19,268 bases of DNA from Pseudomonadota bacterium. GTDB taxonomy: Bacteria; Pseudomonadota; Gammaproteobacteria; Steroidobacterales; Steroidobacteraceae. The position numbers and the translations under genes were made by a program. The stretch lies in contig JAKBBE010000044.1 in the NCBI GenBank assembly GCA_021826035.1, positions 1 to 19,268 of the forward strand, read 5' to 3'. Shown here in pieces: positions 1 through 8,075 of this stretch (positions within the stretch are counted from its first letter, which is position 1; the number at the start of each line of letters is the position of its first letter). The notes under the pieces are model-generated. The model did not search any database, was not told where the DNA came from, and worked only from the letters and a program-made list of their open reading frames with translations.

Positions 1-83
1 ATTCCGCAGCGCATGGCGCATAGCCGGTGCGGAGGTCCTTACCGCATACCAGTTCTGAACTCACGCTGCTGACTGGGGACTGA

Positions 84-215
84 CTGCGTTCTCGACGCGG
101 AATCGCGCTGATCGCGCTCGCTTCGCGCGCCGAGATCCTGGGCCTGTTCGCGCTGATCGGCGCGAGCGTGCTCATCTACCTGCTGCAGACCCGGCTGTTC
201 CGTCGACGCGGATGA
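84..215 (+). pseudogene. C-terminal remnant of an unidentified membrane protein
   Basis: Reading on the plus strand to the TGA at 213-215 gives about 43 residues. They contain one strongly hydrophobic stretch (ILGLFALIGASVLIYLL) followed by a basic end (RLFRRRG), as is typical of the last helix and cytoplasmic tail of a transporter or other inner-membrane protein. The frame is closed by a TGA at 81-83. No other frame in positions 1-83 continues it convincingly, so the rest of the gene is either out of frame or lost. The protein family cannot be named from this fragment. It could be a chance open stretch, although the hydrophobic pattern with a basic cap argues for a real gene end. The remainder of positions 1-243 shows nothing else I can support. 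Confidence 0.35.
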
Positions 216-243
216 CGGTCGGTCGCGCGGCGGGCAAGTCCGA

Positions 244-1521
244 TCACGGCGCCGGCGCCGCCGTCAGGGACTCGGTGCCGATCCAGCGCAGCGGCGCGGC
301 CCGGCGCACCACGAACAGCCAGCAGCACGCGCCGACGATCGCCACCGCACCCGCCACCAGGAACGCGGCCTGGTACCGGCCGGTCCAATCGATCAGCGCG
401 CCGGTGACGATCGGAGCGACGATGCCGGGCACGTTGCCGATCGCATTCTGGAGCCCGATCCACTTGCCCGCAGCGCGGGGTCCCGCGAGCATCTGACCGA
501 TCGTGTAGAGGTTGAAGGAACACAGTCCGAAGGCCGCCGACGAGGTGAGCAGCCCCGCGATCGCGACGCGCGCGTTACCCAGCGCGCAGGCCATCATGCA
601 AAGAAAGCCGATGAATTGCGAGGCAGCGATGATCGCTATGCGCACGCGGCTCGGATCGGCACCGCGGACGATCCGTCGGTCGGTGAACCAGGCGGCGCCG
701 TAGCAAATCGCCGTCGACAGCGCGTACAGGGCGCCGCCCAGACGGGCCATGGTGGCGAGCGAGTAGCCCTGAGACCTGACGAGGTACAGCGGCAGCCAGG
801 ACAACACCAGATAGAACGGGTAGTTCGCGCAAAAGTGACCGATGCTCGCACCCCACAGCTCGCGCTTCGCGAGGAGCTCGCGAAACGGCGGCTCCGGTAC
901 GTGGGCGTCGCTCTGCGCCTTCGTCGCAAGGGCCCGCGTGCGCATCACCCAGGGAGCGAGCCACGCCAACGAGATGGCGCCGAACACGATGAACAGCGGA
1001 CGCCAGCCGGCCGCCGCGATGAACAGTCCGCCGACGAAGGTGCCGACCGCCGGCCCGGAGAAAACGCCGGAGACCACCAGCGCGTTGGCGACGCCCAGCC
1101 GTTCGGGCGGCAAATGCTGCGCCAGCAATTTCGAGCTTGCCGGAAAGCCCGCACTCTCGCCGAGACCGAGCAGAACCCTGAGCATCAGCAGCATCGCGAA
1201 TCCGCTCGCGAATCCCGTCGCAATCGTCGCCGCCGACCACAGCGCGAGGCCAAGGGTGAGCGTGCGATACGCGTTGAACCGCTGAACGGACCAGGCGGCG
1301 AGGATCTGTCCCGGCACGTAGACCCAGAAGAACGCGGACACCAGTGTGCCGTACTGGATGTTCGACAGACGCAGATCGGTTTTGATCAGCGGGGCCGCGG
1401 TCGCAAGATTGCCGCGGTCGACGTAGTTGATGAAAATCGCGAGCGCCATCAACACGACGATGCCGCGGCTGAAATGAACGGGCCCCGCGTGGCCCCTCGG
1501 GCGATGCTCGTTCTTGTTCAT
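244..1521 (-). CDS. MFS transporter, ACS (anion:cation symporter) family
   Basis: This encodes a 425-residue inner-membrane permease, the usual length for a 12-helix major facilitator protein. After a short hydrophilic N-terminus, the first helix carries the ACS signature NYVDRGNLATAAP (residues 32-44). Helix 4 carries RVLLGLGESAGFP (about 115-127), typical of the galactonate/glucarate/phthalate transporter group. A hydrophilic central loop around residues 200-215 separates the two six-helix halves. The family imports organic acids such as sugar acids and aromatic acids by proton symport; the exact substrate cannot be read from the sequence. The ATG at 1521 is preceded by GGGGAG four bases upstream, which supports this start. 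It is divergent from the RidA-family gene across 128 bases, so the two may share a control region. No truncation or odd residue is visible. Confidence 0.93.
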   Translation of the reverse strand: MNKNEHRPRGHAGPVHFSRGIVVLMALAIFINYVDRGNLATAAPLIKTDLRLSNIQYGTLVSAFFWVYVPGQILAAWSVQRFNAYRTLTLGLALWSAATIATGFASGFAMLLMLRVLLGLGESAGFPASSKLLAQHLPPERLGVANALVVSGVFSGPAVGTFVGGLFIAAAGWRPLFIVFGAISLAWLAPWVMRTRALATKAQSDAHVPEPPFRELLAKRELWGASIGHFCANYPFYLVLSWLPLYLVRSQGYSLATMARLGGALYALSTAICYGAAWFTDRRIVRGADPSRVRIAIIAASQFIGFLCMMACALGNARVAIAGLLTSSAAFGLCSFNLYTIGQMLAGPRAAGKWIGLQNAIGNVPGIVAPIVTGALIDWTGRYQAAFLVAGAVAIVGACCWLFVVRRAAPLRWIGTESLTAAPAP

Positions 1522-1635
1522 GGAACTCCCCGATGGTGCTGGGCTAATCTGTCACGGAAGCCGGCGGCTGTCGCGGTATTTCGGTGCCACGCGGGCGCCG
1601 CCCGACCGCTCGGCCAGCGCCCAAACCGCCAATCC

Positions 1636-1642
1636 GGGGAAG
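1636..1642 (+). promoter_or_regulatory. Ribosome binding site fixing the RidA-family start
   Basis: GGGGAAG lies seven bases before the ATG at 1650. The same open frame extends further upstream, but earlier possible starts have no comparable site. The RidA-like homology also begins just after the ATG at 1650. Together these decide the start. Confidence 0.6.
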
Positions 1643-1649
1643 CCAAGCG

Positions 1650-2084
1650 ATGCCACAGCGACGACTGATCGGTTCCGGTTCGAGCTTCGAGGCCGAGATC
1701 GGCTATTCCCGCGCCGTCGTTCAAGGGGACTGGGTGTTCGTGGCCGGCACCACCGGCTTCGACTACGCCGCGATGACGATCGCCGACGATCTGCCCGCAC
1801 AGACCGAGCAATGTCTCAAAAACATCGCCGCCGCGTTGGCCATGGCGGGATCGTCGCTGCGCGACGTGGTGCGGGTCAGGTACATCCTGCCGAATGCGGC
1901 GGACTTTCACCAGTGCTGGCCCATCCTACGAAAGCACTTCGGCGAGGTGCGTCCGGCGGCGACCATGCTCGCCGCCGGCCTCGCGGATCCCCGAATGCGC
2001 ATCGAGATCGAGGTGACCGCGCTCAAGCAGTCGGCGCCCCTCAGACGTCCCCGTTCGCGGCGAAAATCCGTGTCGCGAGGATAA
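1650..2084 (+). CDS. RidA family (YjgF/YER057c/UK114) protein, non-canonical
   Basis: This encodes a 144-residue soluble protein with the RidA fold signature. GDWVFVAGTTGFD (about 26-38) and the ending RIEIEVTALK (about 117-126) frame the domain, and the roughly 18 residues after it form a basic tail. RidA proteins form trimers; archetypal members deaminate reactive enamines and imines released by PLP enzymes. In E. coli RidA the catalytic Arg105 sits seven residues before the IEIE motif. Here the equivalent stretch reads AAGLADPRMR, with Gly or Leu in that place. The protein therefore probably belongs to one of the Rid subfamilies that lack the Arg, and the deaminase activity should not be assumed. 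It is divergent from the MFS transporter and 53 bases upstream of the membrane-protein gene at 2138, with which it may be co-transcribed. Confidence 0.9.
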   Translation: MPQRRLIGSGSSFEAEIGYSRAVVQGDWVFVAGTTGFDYAAMTIADDLPAQTEQCLKNIAAALAMAGSSLRDVVRVRYILPNAADFHQCWPILRKHFGEVRPAATMLAAGLADPRMRIEIEVTALKQSAPLRRPRSRRKSVSRG

Positions 2085-2137
2085 CGAGCAGGGTATCCTG
2101 CCGATGGCCGGATCACTGACCGACGGGGGAGAAGTCG

Positions 2138-2887
2138 ATGAGTGCGACCGTGAGAATCGAATCGTTCCCGATGCAGCGGGGTACCGACCGGGGATTCTTC
2201 CTGATCCTATTGACCTTGATCTGGGCGGGAATCGTCGCCGGTTTCGTTCCCGACATGTTCCTGCACCTCGAGGGGCACCACGTTGCCTACGCATGGATCG
2301 TGCACGTGCATGCGATCGCTTATCTCGGTTGGCTCGCGCTGCTGACCACGCAGATGGCGCTGATTCGCTCGGACCGTCGAGACGTTCACCGGCGGGTCGG
2401 GTGGATCGGGCTCGGGCTGATCGTCGCGATGGTGGTGCTCGGACCAGCGGCCGCGGTGATCATGGCGCAGCGAAAGTTCGGGACGCCGGGTAGCGACCCG
2501 TCGTTCCTGATCATTCAGTTCATGATCGTCGCGAATTTTGCGGTGACGGCATTGGCCGCGTTCGCGCTGCGCCGCAATAGCGCGGCGCATCGGCGGCTGA
2601 TGATCCTCGCGACGATATTTCTGAGTTCCGCGGGGTTCAGCCGCTGGCTCGCCCCACCGCTCGGTCCGTTGCTCGGCACGGGGGCCGGGTCCCTGTATCT
2701 ACAACTCTTCGTGTGCAGCGACATCCTGCTGCTCGCGATCGGGGTTCACGATTGGCTGACGCGTAGACGTTTGCAGCGCGCGTACGCGATCGCCGCGCCG
2801 CTCGGTATCCTGAGCCAGGTGCTGATGGTGTGGATCTACACGCTACCCGGGTGGAAGTCGATCGCGGTTCGACTCATCGGACACTGA
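2138..2887 (+). CDS. Hypothetical seven-helix membrane protein
   Basis: This encodes 249 residues with about seven hydrophobic helices, at roughly 19-40, 51-73, 88-110, 122-145, 153-172, 186-206 and 215-236. Several histidines stand at helix edges (H47, H48, H56, H58, H84, H151, H204), and HRRVGW and HRRLM recur after helices 2 and 4. This His-rich helix layout recalls the DUF2306-type or cytochrome-b561-like groups, in which histidines can bind heme. That is a resemblance only, and I do not recognise the family with certainty. The start is well supported by GGGGGAG six bases before the ATG. It follows the RidA-family gene closely and precedes the DUF5062-like gene by 43 bases, all on the same strand, so an operon is plausible. 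Confidence 0.85.
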   Translation: MSATVRIESFPMQRGTDRGFFLILLTLIWAGIVAGFVPDMFLHLEGHHVAYAWIVHVHAIAYLGWLALLTTQMALIRSDRRDVHRRVGWIGLGLIVAMVVLGPAAAVIMAQRKFGTPGSDPSFLIIQFMIVANFAVTALAAFALRRNSAAHRRLMILATIFLSSAGFSRWLAPPLGPLLGTGAGSLYLQLFVCSDILLLAIGVHDWLTRRRLQRAYAIAAPLGILSQVLMVWIYTLPGWKSIAVRLIGH

Positions 2888-2930
2888 CGCCTCTTTCGAT
2901 GGCGGTGGGCTTCGAGTTGGAGATCGGCAC

Positions 2931-3191
2931 ATGAAGAAACTCAAGCACGAAGCGGAACTGTTCAAGGCGGCCTTGCTGGCTGGAATTCAGTATGCGGAGG
3001 CGCGCAAGGCGGTCGAATTCGAGGCAACCGACTCGGCGAGCGACAAGGCCCTCTATGTGTACCGCTTGCTCGTCCATGACCAGCGCATCGCACCCATGCC
3101 GGAAGACCAGATCAGTGAGAAGTCGATACGACATCGGCTCGCGACCTGGTATGCGCATCAGTTGCCCGACGGCCACCCACTGTTGACGTAG
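2931..3191 (+). CDS. Small protein resembling DUF5062
   Basis: This encodes an 86-residue soluble, charged protein with no signal peptide or membrane segment. The opening MKKLKHEAELFKAAL, the central YRLLVHDQ and the ending QLPDGHPLL match my recollection of DUF5062, a short domain of unknown function found mainly in Gammaproteobacteria. The length also fits. A GGAG eight bases before the ATG supports the start. It is the last gene of the plus-strand group beginning with the RidA gene and faces the hydrolase gene. No function is proposed. The family call is from memory and would need a profile search. Confidence 0.75.
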   Translation: MKKLKHEAELFKAALLAGIQYAEARKAVEFEATDSASDKALYVYRLLVHDQRIAPMPEDQISEKSIRHRLATWYAHQLPDGHPLLT

Positions 3192-3210
3192 CCCGTGGCG
3201 GCCTCGTTGA

Positions 3211-3229
3211 CGGATCTCGAGTCGATCCG
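3211..3229. terminator. Possible stem-loop between convergent genes
   Basis: CGGATC and GATCCG pair perfectly around a seven-base loop, 19 bases after the stop of the small gene ending at 3191. A second inverted pair, CCGCCG/CGGCGG, lies at 3273-3285. Neither is followed by a run of T on either strand, so intrinsic termination is uncertain. The position between converging genes is what suggests it. Confidence 0.3.
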
Positions 3230-3349
3230 CCGACCCGACGCGTTACTCCTCGAGTGACCGTCCCTGGGCGAACCGCCGTCGGCGGCGCGTGAGTTGTCCG
3301 CGAGGTGTGTCGCCGCAACGCTCCGGGGCTCACGCTCAGATCGTTCCGG

Positions 3350-5107
3350 TCAGCGCGTCACGATCGGCAGCACGACCTGCGAAGGGTGCATGCGGTCGTG
3401 GTAGATGCGAATCGTCGCCCGCCTTCTTTTCGCGGAGACGCTCTCCGATACCTCGGTCTGCAGATTTCGCGAGAACATCGGAAAGAAGGCGCCCGACACT
3501 TGGATGCGGATTCGATGTCCCTTCTTGAAGACGTTGCTGGTCACCGGGCCATTGACGTCGATCTCATAGATCCGCCCCGGCCGGAGGAGCTGGCGTCCCT
3601 TGGCGAGGTCGCGATAGCTCGCCCGTTGCACGTCGTCGCCGGGATTCATTTCGTTCCAGGCGGCGCCGTTCGGCGCGACATCGTACAAGCGCACCCAAAG
3701 ATCCGCGTCCCGGCAATTGCAACGGATGAAGAGGCGAGCGTCGATGGGTCCGGTCACTTCGGTGTCTACCGCGAGCGGTTGGCTGTCGAACGTGAGCAAA
3801 TCACGGCGGACGGCGAGGTACCGGTAATCATGTCCTCCGGAGACCCCGGTATATCGGTCGGTGACCGGATGGGCCGGATCGGAAACGAAGGCGCTGTACC
3901 CTTGCGCCTTCGGCTTCGTCCGGCCGAGCGAGCCAGGCTTACCCGGCGCCGCGGCACCCAGGTAAAACGGGGTCGGCGTCGATGGCGGGGGCCATGATTG
4001 ACTATCGCGCCAGGTGTCCGCGCCCATCACGTAGTAGCGCACCGGAGGCCTTCGGTCGACGCCGTTGTCGATGCCTCGCAGGTAATGGTCCATCCAATCG
4101 AGCACCGTGTCGTCGTGGTTGACCTTGGCGTTGTCCGGAAATGGTCGGTCGCCCGCTCTGGCGACGCCGGTGGACGTGACGCCGTGCACCCAGGGTCCGA
4201 TCACCAACGCCACCTTCTTGTCGGACCATGCCGCTCGCGTCGCCAGCAGACCATTGAAGTTGACGGTCGCACCGACCGGACCGTAGTAATCGTCGTACCA
4301 ACCGGACACATTCAACACGGCGGCGTGTGTGCGAGCGTACTTTCCACCCAAGTCCGCCCAGTGCCACCAGGGGTCGTCGACCGGATGGCGGAGCCATTCG
4401 TAGTAGTAGGGGGCGAGTCCGCGCAGTGCGCCCATGGCGTCCAAGGGAAGCACGTTCTCCATGCGCAGGCCGCGTCGACTCCAGGCGGCCACGGCTGCGT
4501 CGTCGGTCGTCGGACCCGGGATATTTTTCTTCACCCGGACATCGGGCGCGATGTAGTCCCAGATCCATTGGATCCACGACAAGTCGTAGGTGCCTCCCGC
4601 TTAGAAAAAGTGGCGGTGTGACGAGAAAGTCATGGCCGGGACCATTGCGAGCAAGTGCGGCGGATTCTCGACCGCAGCAAGCCATTGCACCGCGCCCGGA
4701 TAGGACAAGCCGAAGGTGCCCACCTTGCCGTTCGACCACGATTGCTTCGCGGCCCATTCGATCGTGTCGTAGCCGTCCTTGCCTTCGTTCTGGTAGGGAA
4801 CGAACACGCCGCCCGAACCGTAGCGTCCGCGGACATCCTCGACGACGACCGCATACCCGCGCTCGAGCGCATGGCGGAACGTCGTGTAGTCGTGCAACGC
4901 GTTCTGGGCTCCATAAGGCGTTCGGTACACGAGGACCGGGAACGGGCCCTTGCCGGCGGGAATGCCGATATAGGCGCGAAGCTGGACCCCGTCGCGCATG
5001 GGTATCGACGTCACCCGATAGGCGTCGCGCCGCGCCTCGCCGTGCGCCGGGAAGACGGATGCGAGCACCGTCATCAGCAGGGCAACGATGGATGTTCTGC
5101 GCGACAT
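3350..5107 (-). pseudogene. CocE/NonD (peptidase S15-like) hydrolase interrupted by in-frame TAA
   Basis: The whole frame would give about 585 residues, normal for the family. It starts at the ATG at 5107, preceded by GGGAG, with a signal peptide ending near AHGEA (residues 20-24), so the product would be exported. The alpha/beta-hydrolase core shows the nucleophile motif GLSYPG (Ser135). The expected acid is at GWYD (about residue 272) and the histidine at GPWVHG (about 308). The C-terminal part looks like the jelly-roll domain of the family (YLAVRRDLLTF, VTGPIDARLFI). Family members cleave acyl esters or X-Pro dipeptides. The frame is broken once, by a TAA at 4603-4601 right after SSHRHFF; sequence on both sides remains in frame and homologous. 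As read, translation would stop at residue 168 and lose the Asp and His. A recent nonsense mutation or a base-call error fits better than a split gene, since nothing resembling a start site follows. Confidence 0.85.
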
Positions 5108-5273
5108 GCCGTGTGCGCTCCCTGATCGGTCGTTGCGTGGGTCGGGCCCAGGCCGGACGGTCAGCTTCGATGGGGCCCGCGAGCACCGACGTTGCGCCTC
5201 GATCGCCACGGGATCCTCGATGCAGGCCATCGTCGAAAGGTGGTGCCTACACGAAGATTTCCTCCGCGTCGGC

Positions 5274-6068
5274 TCAGCCGCCGAAGACTTTCTTCAGCAG
5301 CTCAGTGCCGCGCGCGGCGGGGTTGTCCCGGATCGACTGCTCCTCCTCGCCGATCACCGTGAACAGGCCGTCCAGTGTCTTGCGGGTCACGTAATCGTCG
5401 AGGTTGAGCGGGGTGTCGTGGTGGTTCGCGGGCTTGCCGCCGAACGATTGCAGCGCGCCGAGTGCGCCGCCGATCTCGCCGCCGAAGCCGCTCGACGTGA
5501 ACGCCTTGTACTTGCGGGTCACGCCCACGCTGTCGGTGGCCGCGGCGACGATCGGGTGAATTCGGGCGGCCAGCGCCTGGCCCGCGACGCGCCGGAAGTA
5601 GTCGGTCGCGGCGTGATTGCCGCCGGTGAGAATCCGGCGGGCGTCGCTCAGGGTCATTTTGCGAATCGCGTCGCCGAATATCTGCGCGACCTGGGGAACC
5701 GCCTTCTCGGCGGCGCGGTTCATGCTGAGCTCGAACGCATCGACCTTGGCGCCCTGGCCCAGTTTGCGCGCGAGGTTTGCCGCCTGCTCGAGCCTGCCCG
5801 GCAGCGGAATGCGGACCTTGGCGTTGTTCCAGAAACCGTTCCTGCGGCCGAGGCTGCGGATCGCGTTCGTGGTGCCCTTCGCCAGGGCTTCCTTGAGACC
5901 GGCCGCGATCTCGGTGGTGGGCAGGCCCCTGCCCAGCTGAGCGGTATTGCGCGGCCCATTGACCGCTTTCAACAAATCCTGGAAGGGATTGCCGCCGGCA
6001 TGAGCCGCCGAGAGACCGGTTGCGCTCAGGGCGGCCGCGAACAGGGCATGTCGTACGATGAGGCGCAT
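5274..6068 (-). CDS. DUF4197 domain-containing exported protein
   Basis: This encodes 264 residues beginning with a cleavable signal peptide (about residues 1-24, ending SAAHAG). The mature part matches DUF4197: an N-terminal LKEALAKGT segment, then VRIPLPGRLEQ, then LSDARRILTGGNHAATDYFR, and a C-terminal LDGLFTVIGEEE. The function of the family is unknown; members are small exported proteins of Proteobacteria and related phyla. The ATG at 6068 is chosen over earlier in-frame codons because GAGG stands six bases upstream and the signal peptide begins there. It is divergent from the kor operon across 164 bases and lies upstream of the hydrolase gene on the same strand with a 166-base gap. Confidence 0.88.
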   Translation of the reverse strand: MRLIVRHALFAAALSATGLSAAHAGGNPFQDLLKAVNGPRNTAQLGRGLPTTEIAAGLKEALAKGTTNAIRSLGRRNGFWNNAKVRIPLPGRLEQAANLARKLGQGAKVDAFELSMNRAAEKAVPQVAQIFGDAIRKMTLSDARRILTGGNHAATDYFRRVAGQALAARIHPIVAAATDSVGVTRKYKAFTSSGFGGEIGGALGALQSFGGKPANHHDTPLNLDDYVTRKTLDGLFTVIGEEEQSIRDNPAARGTELLKKVFGG

Positions 6069-6232
6069 GATGACCTCGCAGAGTCTCGAAGGACTACCGT
6101 ATAGTCTATCCGTCGGGCCGGCTCGGGGCACGGTAAACTCACCAGTTGCGTAGTGGTTCCCTGGCGGATCGAAGCGATGGGAGTAACATTCCCGAATCGC
6201 CGGCGTCGGGCGCTGTTTTGCGGGGTTTCGAA

Positions 6233-8075
6233 ATGCCAGAGACGAAGGCCGGCTTGCGCGCTGCCCCGCCGGCGGCGATGCAGGCGACCGATACGACCGA
6301 TCCAACGTACTTCCACCGGGTGGTCGACTGCCAGTGGGCCTGCCCCGCCCACACCGATGTGCCGGAGTACATCCGGCTGATCGCGCAGGGTCGGTTCGCC
6401 GACGCCTATCTGTTGAACCGCGAGTCGAACGTGTTCCCCGGGATACTCGGGCGGGTCTGTGATCGTCCTTGCGAGCCGGCCTGCCGGCGCGGGCGCGTCG
6501 AGGACAAGCCGGTGGCGATCTGCCGCCTCAAGCGGGTCGCGGCCGATCTGAAGGGAACGGGAATCGCGGCCCGGCTGCCGAAGGCGCCGGCCAGCCGGAA
6601 CGGCCAGCGGATCGCGTGCATCGGCGCCGGTCCCGCGTCCTTGACGGTCGCGAACGATCTGGCGCCGCTGGGCTACGCCGTGACGATCTTCGAGCGGCAC
6701 GGCGCGCCGGGCGGACTGATGCGGACCAACATCCCCTCGTTCCGGCTGCCGCAGTCCGTGCTCGACGAAGAGATCGGCGTGATACTCGATCTCGGCGTGT
6801 CGCTGAAACTCGGCTCGCCGATCGACAGTCTGAGCCGGTTGCTCGCGGAGGGGCGGTTCGATGCGATTTTCGTCGGCTCGGGCGCGCCGAAGGGCAAGGA
6901 TCTGCCGCTGCCGGGCCGTCAAGCCGCCAACGTTCACATCGGCATCGATTGGCTCGAATCGGTCGCGTTCGGTCACACCGGTTCGATCGGCGAGCGGGTG
7001 CTGATCATCGGCGTCGGCAACACCGCGATGGATTGCTGCCGCACGTCGATGCGTCTCGGCGCGAAGAGCGTGAAGGTCATGGCGCGCAAGCCGCGCAGCT
7101 TCTTCAAGGCGTCCGACTGGGAACTGGAGGATGCCGAGGAAGAACGCGTCGAGATCGTCGTGAACCACGCGCCGACGGCCTTCGTTCTCGACGCCGGCCG
7201 GGTGGTCGGCATGCGCTTCGATCGAATGGAGTACGACCTCGACGGCACCCGGATCGTCGCGGAGCGCGTCGTCGACGAAGTGACGATTCCCTGCGACGAG
7301 GTGATCCTCGCGATCGGCCAGGAGAACGCGTTCCCGTGGATCGAGCGCGACGCGGGCGTCGAGTTCGACCGCTGGGACCGGCCGGTGGTCGATCCGCTCA
7401 CCTTCCAGTCGACCCGCCCGGAGGTGTTCTTCGGCGGCGACGCCGCGCAGGGACCGAAGAACATCATCTGGGCGGTCGAGCACGGTCACCAGGCCGCGCT
7501 CTAGATCCACGCCTATTTGAGCGGTCGGGCGCCCGCGGGAGGCCGTCCGGCTCTCCAGCCGAAAGATGGGCCTGCACGAATGGGCCTACAAGAACGACTA
7601 CGCACCGCTCGAGCGACGGCTGATGCCGCACGTCTCGCTCAAGGAACGGTTCAAGAAGATCAGCATCGAGGTGGAACTCGGCTTCACCCCGGAACAGGCC
7701 GCGCAGGAAGCGCAACGCTGCCTGAACTGCGACGTGCAGACCGTGTTCGAGGCGCCGCAGTGCATCGAATGCGACGCCTGCGTCGATATCTGCCCGGTGG
7801 ACTGCCTGACGATCGCCGCGAACGGCTCCGAAGTCGAGGTGCGCGCCCGGCTGCGGGCCCCCGCGCTCGACCCGTCGCAGCCGCTGTTCGTGTCCGCGCC
7901 GTTGAAGCAGACGGGCCGCATCATGGTCAAGGACGAGAACCTTTGCCTGCATTGCGGCCTGTGTGCGGAGCGCTGTCCGACCGCCGCCTGGGACATGCAG
8001 AAATCCACCCTTCACTGGCCTCACGCCGATAACGGAAGTTCGACATGTCACTCACCCGAGCGAAAGACCGCGTAA
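6233..8075 (+). pseudogene. korC: KorC-like 2-oxoacid:NADP oxidoreductase electron-transfer subunit, broken by TAG and frameshift
   Basis: The gene would encode about 600 residues. The first 423 are GltD-like. Cysteines at about 33, 37, 76, 80 and 84 (GRVCDRPCEPAC) suit an N-terminal Fe-S cluster. The FAD motif GAGPAS is at 131-136 and the NAD(P) motif GVGNTA at 260-265. The last part, from 7566, holds two [4Fe-4S] motifs: CIECDACVDICP at 7761 and CLHCGLCAERCP at 7944. KorC of Azoarcus evansii 2-oxoglutarate:NADP oxidoreductase has this role of passing electrons from the TPP subunits to NADP. Here a TAG at 7502-7504 follows HGHQAAL, the homologous sequence IHAYLSG continues after it, and then the frame shifts by one base between about 7521 and 7535 before RKMGLHEW. 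GGGAGG at 7536 is 24 bases before the ATG at 7566, too far for a clear second start. The ATG at 6233 was chosen because homology starts soon after it. The 3' end overlaps korA by 31 bases. Confidence 0.85.

Noticed and set aside
4601..4603. Stop-codon recoding (selenocysteine or similar) in the hydrolase gene
   Set aside because: Selenocysteine and pyrrolysine use TGA and TAG, not TAA. The position is not a catalytic residue, and other genes here use TAA as a normal stop.
6101..6109. ATAGTCTAT dyad between the DUF4197 gene and korC as an operator or promoter
   Set aside because: It is short, no matching -35 element at normal spacing is visible in either direction, and one such dyad can arise by chance.
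6026..7510. A 494-codon open frame on the minus strand opposite korC
   Set aside because: The plus-strand frame has clear FAD, NAD(P) and cysteine motifs. The antisense translation is Arg/Asp/His-rich with no recognisable domain, as expected for a shadow in GC-rich coding DNA.
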